Shown here: piece by piece, positions 60,763 to 64,000 of the stretch
Numbering within the stretch: position 1 is the stretch's first letter
Layout of the letters: every line of letters begins with the position of its first letter
NCBI GenBank assembly: GCA_003574685.1
Contig: QOCQ01000004.1
Location: 124,001 to 188,000 of the forward strand
Length of the DNA: 64,000 nt
Reading direction: 5' to 3'
Source of the DNA: Rhodospirillaceae bacterium SYSU D60007
GTDB lineage: Bacteria > Pseudomonadota > Alphaproteobacteria > Reyranellales > Reyranellaceae
Notes under the pieces: generated by a model
What the model was told of the DNA's origin: nothing
Database searches by the model: none
The model's input: only the letters and a program-made list of their open reading frames with translations
Program-made: the position numbers and the translations under genes

Positions 60763-61926
60763 TCAGCCCGGCAGGCGCTTGGCGACTTCTTCCAGCATGA
60801 CTTCCGTGGCACCGCCGCCGATCGACTGCACCCGCGCATCGCGCGTCATGCGTTCAATGGCCGTTTCGCGAACATAGCCCATGCCGCCATGAAACTGCTG
60901 GCAGGTGTACATCACCTCGTTCACCAGCTCTCCGCATAGCGCCTTGACCATGGACACCTCGCGCACGCATTCGATGCCCTGCGAGTCCAGCCAGCCTGTG
61001 TGATGCACGAGCTGCCGTGCAGCCGCGACGCGCGCCGCCAGCAGCGACAGGCGTTGCCGGATCGTCTGCTTGTCCCACAGCGGTGCACCGAAGGCCTGGC
61101 GGTCCATCACATACCGCAGGGTCATTTCCAGGGCGGTGTCCGCTTCGGCAGTGGCCTGCGCTCCCAGCACCAGCCGTTCGTTCTGGAAGTTCTTCATCAC
61201 CGCGTAGAAGCCGCGGTTCTCTTCGCCCAGCAGGTTTTCGGCCGGCACGCGCACATCCTGGAACACCAGCTCGGCGGTGTCCGATGACAACCAGCCGGTC
61301 TTCTTCAGCGCCCGGCCCACGGTGAAACCGGGCGTTCCCTTCTCGACGATGAAGATCGAAATTCCGCCCGAGCCGCGCGCCGCCGCGCTGGTTTTTGCGG
61401 CCACGAAATAGATGTCGGCCAGCACGCCGTTGGTGATGAACATCTTGGCGCCGTTGAGCACGTAGTGGGTGCCCTCGCGCCGTGCGGTGGTGCGGATGCC
61501 CTTCACGTCCGAGCCGGCACCTGGTTCGGTGACGGCCACGGCGCAGATTTTCCGGCCCGCCACGATATCCGGCATGTAGCGTGCGATCTGCTCCGGCGTG
61601 CCGGCGTTCATCAGATGCGGCGAGGCCATATCGGTGTGCACCAGCACCGTGATACCGAAGCCGCCGAAGGTCGAGCGGCCCATCTCCTCAGCCAGCACCA
61701 CGCTGCCCAGCGAATCCATGGCGCTTCCGCCATAGGCTTCCGGGTAGCGGATGCCGAGAAAGCCCAGCTCGCCCATGCGGCGCAGCATCGGCCGTGGAAC
61801 GCTGCCCGCCTCTTCCCAGGCCTCGGCATGCGGTTTGACCTCCTGCTCGACAAAGCGGCGCAACTGGTCGCGCAGCATCTCGTGCTCTTCGCGGAAGTAG
61901 GGGGAGGGCAGGGTATTGCTGGGCAT
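60763..61926 (-). CDS. Acyl-CoA dehydrogenase family protein
   Basis: Flavoenzyme of 387 aa, expected to introduce the alpha-beta double bond in an acyl-CoA. It has the three-domain pattern: EEHEMLRDQLRRFVEQEV, ICAVAVTEPGAGSDVKGIRT (FAD site, acyl-CoA binding), NGAKMFITNGVLADIYFV and CQQFHGGMGYVRETAIERMT. In place of the usual YEGTxxIQ near the C-terminus it has QSIGGGATEVMLEEV, so the base glutamate of MCAD is absent there; as in isovaleryl-CoA dehydrogenase, the base is probably elsewhere. ATG 61926. It is divergent from a MaoC hydratase, a typical pairing for acyl-CoA breakdown. Confidence 0.88.
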   Translation of the reverse strand: MPSNTLPSPYFREEHEMLRDQLRRFVEQEVKPHAEAWEEAGSVPRPMLRRMGELGFLGIRYPEAYGGSAMDSLGSVVLAEEMGRSTFGGFGITVLVHTDMASPHLMNAGTPEQIARYMPDIVAGRKICAVAVTEPGAGSDVKGIRTTARREGTHYVLNGAKMFITNGVLADIYFVAAKTSAAARGSGGISIFIVEKGTPGFTVGRALKKTGWLSSDTAELVFQDVRVPAENLLGEENRGFYAVMKNFQNERLVLGAQATAEADTALEMTLRYVMDRQAFGAPLWDKQTIRQRLSLLAARVAAARQLVHHTGWLDSQGIECVREVSMVKALCGELVNEVMYTCQQFHGGMGYVRETAIERMTRDARVQSIGGGATEVMLEEVAKRLPG

Positions 61927-62034
61927 TGACGTTTCTCTGGTCGAACCTTGTCTGTGGCGCATCTTGACGGCAGGCGCCGGAAGCCGCCAGCCTCCTGCCA
62001 GCTTTCATTGCCGGCGGCACCCGAGGAGGATCAC

Positions 62035-62487
62035 GTGGCAGGCTTGTGGTTCGAGGAGTTCAGGGAAGGCATGGTGTTCGAGCATCCCTGGACGCGCACC
62101 GTCACGGAAATGGACAACGTGCTCTTCAGCACGCTCACCATGAACGTCCAGCCGCTGCATCTGGACGAGGAGTTCGCCTCCAAGACCGAGTTCGGCCAGC
62201 GCATCGTCAACAGCCTGTTCACGCTGGGCCTGATGATCGGCATTTCGGTAAACGACACCACGCTCGGTACCACCGTGGCCAATCTCGGCATGACGGACAC
62301 GCGCTTCCCGCGGCCGGTGTTTCATGGCGACACGCTGCGCGCGCAAACGACCGTGGTGTCGGTGCGCGAAAGCAGGTCGCGGCCCAACGCCGGCATCGTT
62401 GAATTCGAGCACCGCGCATTCAACCAGCGGGGCGAGGAGGTTGCCTTCTGCCGCCGCCAGGCCCTCATGCGCAGGAAGCCGGCGTAG
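62035..62487 (+). CDS. MaoC family (hot-dog) hydratase
   Basis: Hot-dog fold enzyme of 150 aa acting on unsaturated acyl-CoA. The conserved segment is [20 protein letters not shown]; in classical members this reads GDxNPxHxD, so the catalytic Asp is Asn here while the His is retained. Related TMNxQPLHxD proteins occur in mesaconyl-CoA and itaconyl-CoA hydratase-like groups, and this one is probably such a member. The start is GTG 62035 with GAGGAGGA 4 nt upstream. It is divergent from the acyl-CoA dehydrogenase (108-bp gap). Confidence 0.85.
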   Translation: MAGLWFEEFREGMVFEHPWTRTVTEMDNVLFSTLTMNVQPLHLDEEFASKTEFGQRIVNSLFTLGLMIGISVNDTTLGTTVANLGMTDTRFPRPVFHGDTLRAQTTVVSVRESRSRPNAGIVEFEHRAFNQRGEEVAFCRRQALMRRKPA

Positions 62488-62493
62488 CCACGT

Positions 62494-62595
62494 TTCCCGT
62501 CATCCCTCGCTGCGGCACGCGGAGGCGAGGCACAGCGCGGAAATGGCCTTCACATCGCTTAGCGGTGCCAGCCGGCGTGTTCGGGGTGACGGGAA
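62494..62595. repeat. 102-bp inverted repeat between convergent genes
   Basis: TTCCCGTCATCCC (62494-62506) pairs with GGGGTGACGGGAA (62583-62595) with one mismatch. A smaller imperfect pairing (CCTCGC near 62505 with GCGAGG near 62526) lies within. It begins 7 bp after the MaoC stop and ends 6 bp before the stop of the convergent phosphotransferase gene. It probably forms a transcript-ending or -stabilising hairpin. The element resembles other short dispersed palindromes of alphaproteobacteria. Confidence 0.7.
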
Positions 62596-62601
62596 TATCT
62601 G

Positions 62602-63666
62602 CTACGCGCGGTGCTTCACCAGATCCCAGGCCATGTCGGCCATGCCGCGGGCGCGGTTGCCGTATTTCGTGGCTGTCGTTGAGGATGCATTGCCGTCAAT
62701 GCCGCGCTTGTAGACGCCTTGCACGATGCCTGCCAGGCGGAAGAGCGAGAAGGCCATGTAGAAGTCCCAGTCCGGGATTTCCTTGCGGCCGGTACGCCGT
62801 GCGTAGGCGGCGAGATACTCCTGCTCGCCGGGGATGCCCAGCACCTTGAGGTCCTTGCCGGCATAGCCGCTGGCCGCGCCGTAGCCCTCGCCGAAATGAT
62901 AGGTCATGCAGTTGTAGGCGAGGTCGGCCAGCGGATGGCCCAGCGTGCTCAGCTCCCAGTCCAGAACCGCGATGATGCGCGGTTCGGTCGGATGCACGAT
63001 GGTGTTTCCCAGACGGTAGTCGCCGTGGCTGACGCGCGTCTCGTCGCCGGGCGGAATGTTGGCCGGCATCCACTTCTTCAGCAGCTCCATCGATTCGATA
63101 TGCTCGGTCTGCGCGAGATCATACTGGCTGGTCCAGCGCGCGATCTGTCGCTGGATGTACTGGCCCTCGCGGCCGAAATCGCCCAGCCCCACGGCCTTGT
63201 GGTCGACGTTGTGCAGCCGCGCCAGCACGTCGTTCATGGAGTCGACGATCCTGCCACGGTCAGCGGGAGAAATGCCCGGCATCAGCGGATCGGCAAGGAT
63301 TCGTCCGGGCAGGAACTCCATGATGTAGAAATCGACGCCGACGACAGCCGGATCCTGGCAGAGCGCATAGGCCTTGGGCACGGGCACATCGGTATGATCC
63401 CCCAGCGCCTTGATGACCCGATACTCGCGGTCGACCTGATGGGCCGAGGGCAGCAGCTTGCCGGGCGGCTTCTTGCGCATGACGTAGCGGCGTCCGTCGC
63501 CATCGGTCAGCAGGAAGGTGGGATTGGATTGTCCTCCCTCGAACTGCAGGACCTGCAGCGGGTCCTTGTAGCCTTCGACCTTCTCTTTCATGAAGGCGGC
63601 AAGCTTCGCTTCGTCGAACACGTGCGCAGGGCGCACGGGCGTAAGGTTGTCGGGGAGATCGTTCAT
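62602..63666 (-). CDS. Aminoglycoside phosphotransferase-like kinase (ACAD10/11 kinase-type)
   Basis: Kinase-fold protein of 354 aa. Lobe motifs are QFEGGQSNPTFLLTDGDGRR and YVMRKKPPG (ATP Lys). The Brenner-like HGDYRLGNTIVHP catalytic loop (Asp, Asn) is followed by AVLDWELSTLGHPLADLAY (metal Asp). Such proteins are commonly encoded beside acyl-CoA dehydrogenases and resemble the kinase domain of mammalian ACAD10/ACAD11, which phosphorylates 4-hydroxyacyl-CoA. A role in hydroxyacyl-CoA degradation therefore fits the acyl-CoA dehydrogenase and MaoC neighbours. ATG 63666. Confidence 0.87.
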   Translation of the reverse strand: MNDLPDNLTPVRPAHVFDEAKLAAFMKEKVEGYKDPLQVLQFEGGQSNPTFLLTDGDGRRYVMRKKPPGKLLPSAHQVDREYRVIKALGDHTDVPVPKAYALCQDPAVVGVDFYIMEFLPGRILADPLMPGISPADRGRIVDSMNDVLARLHNVDHKAVGLGDFGREGQYIQRQIARWTSQYDLAQTEHIESMELLKKWMPANIPPGDETRVSHGDYRLGNTIVHPTEPRIIAVLDWELSTLGHPLADLAYNCMTYHFGEGYGAASGYAGKDLKVLGIPGEQEYLAAYARRTGRKEIPDWDFYMAFSLFRLAGIVQGVYKRGIDGNASSTTATKYGNRARGMADMAWDLVKHRA

Positions 63667-63820
63667 GGCGCGCTTCCGTGACTGATGCTGAACGCCTGTT
63701 TACCGCCCGTTGCCGGCCGCGTCGATGCTCCGCTGCAAAAGTTCCGGTGTGCGGCAAGGGCTTGATCCGGGTGGTTTGCGGAGCGAGCATGAGAGCATCC
63801 GCTCCAGCCCGGAGGAAGCC

Positions 63821-64000
63821 ATGACCAAACCCGACGGCGTGCACCATCTGGCCATCGCCACGGCCGATATAAAGGCCCAGATCGCATTCTTTACCGATGT
63901 GCTGGGGACGGAGCTGGTCGCGCTCTACTGGATGCACGGCGTGAAGGGCGCGTGGCACGGCTTCGTAAAGTTGAACGATCACTGCTCGATTGCCTTCGTG
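63821..64000 (+). CDS. VOC/glyoxalase family protein, N-terminal part only
   Basis: Begins at ATG 63821 after a strong GGAGGAAG site and runs off the window. The first 60 residues, including GVHHLAIATADIKAQIAFFT and DVLGTELVAL, show the beta-alpha-beta start and first metal His of the vicinal oxygen chelate fold. Substrate and final length are unknown; lyases, dioxygenases and resistance proteins all share the fold. It is divergent from the phosphotransferase gene across 154 bp, which contains no evident feature. Confidence 0.75.
   Translation, partial: MTKPDGVHHLAIATADIKAQIAFFTDVLGTELVALYWMHGVKGAWHGFVKLNDHCSIAFV

Overview
GC-rich chromosomal DNA with strongly biased third codon positions and almost no non-coding space. 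The gene content (CoxMSL-type molybdenum hydroxylase, Liv and Pot-type ABC importers, caa3-type oxidase, many luciferase-like flavoproteins, PQQ-type sugar dehydrogenase) fits a metabolically versatile soil or water alphaproteobacterium, probably Hyphomicrobiales or Rhodospirillales. The genus cannot be fixed from this window. I see no rRNA, tRNA, CRISPR array, transposase, integrase or phage gene, so this looks like ordinary chromosome. Both edges cut genes: an LLM oxidoreductase on the left and a VOC-family protein on the right.

Region by region. 1-16.4 kb is a catabolic patchwork: LLM oxidoreductase, two-subunit CoA-transferase, molybdenum hydroxylase (FAD, 2Fe-2S and Mo subunits), nitroreductase, MFS exporter, amidohydrolase and a tandem LLM pair, then DUF2231, a solute-binding-like protein without a signal peptide, a DUF2161 nuclease-fold protein and two more LLM proteins. 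16.6-21.3 kb is a complete branched-chain-type ABC importer in which LivM and LivG are one polypeptide. 21.3-26.95 kb is a co-directional run of amidase, acetoacetate-decarboxylase-like protein, LLM, FAD oxidoreductase, DUF1772 protein and TetR regulator (listed from its 3' end). It is headed by a 22-bp perfect palindrome shared with a divergent adenylate cyclase. A DegQ-type protease follows at 28.3-29.7 kb.

29.9-37.7 kb holds a respiratory block: PQQ-type sugar dehydrogenase, small membrane protein, fused subunit I+III oxidase, subunit II with a heme c domain, tri-heme cytochrome c, CtaG-like protein and a CDF-family protein. By alignment, subunit I lacks the K-channel lysine. 37.8-46.7 kb is an import-and-oxidise operon: a Pot-type ABC importer, a three-component FAD/2Fe-2S/FAD dehydrogenase of the HcnABC, opine-oxidase or hydroxyproline-dehydrogenase type, and an extra DadA-like oxidase, with a divergent LysR regulator. 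46.8-52.5 kb has a TPR adenylate cyclase, a decayed XRE regulator, a site-2 protease and FtsH. 52.5-64 kb carries housekeeping and lipid genes: class III aminotransferase, hisI, a Zur-like regulator, cysK-alaX-sseA, ribokinase, NUDIX, SDR, acyl-CoA dehydrogenase, MaoC and an aminoglycoside-phosphotransferase-like kinase.

Intergenic space is dominated by five long inverted repeats. Four sit between convergent genes and one sits inside the ABC-importer operon. Functional statements come from motifs read by eye plus family knowledge; no database search was possible.
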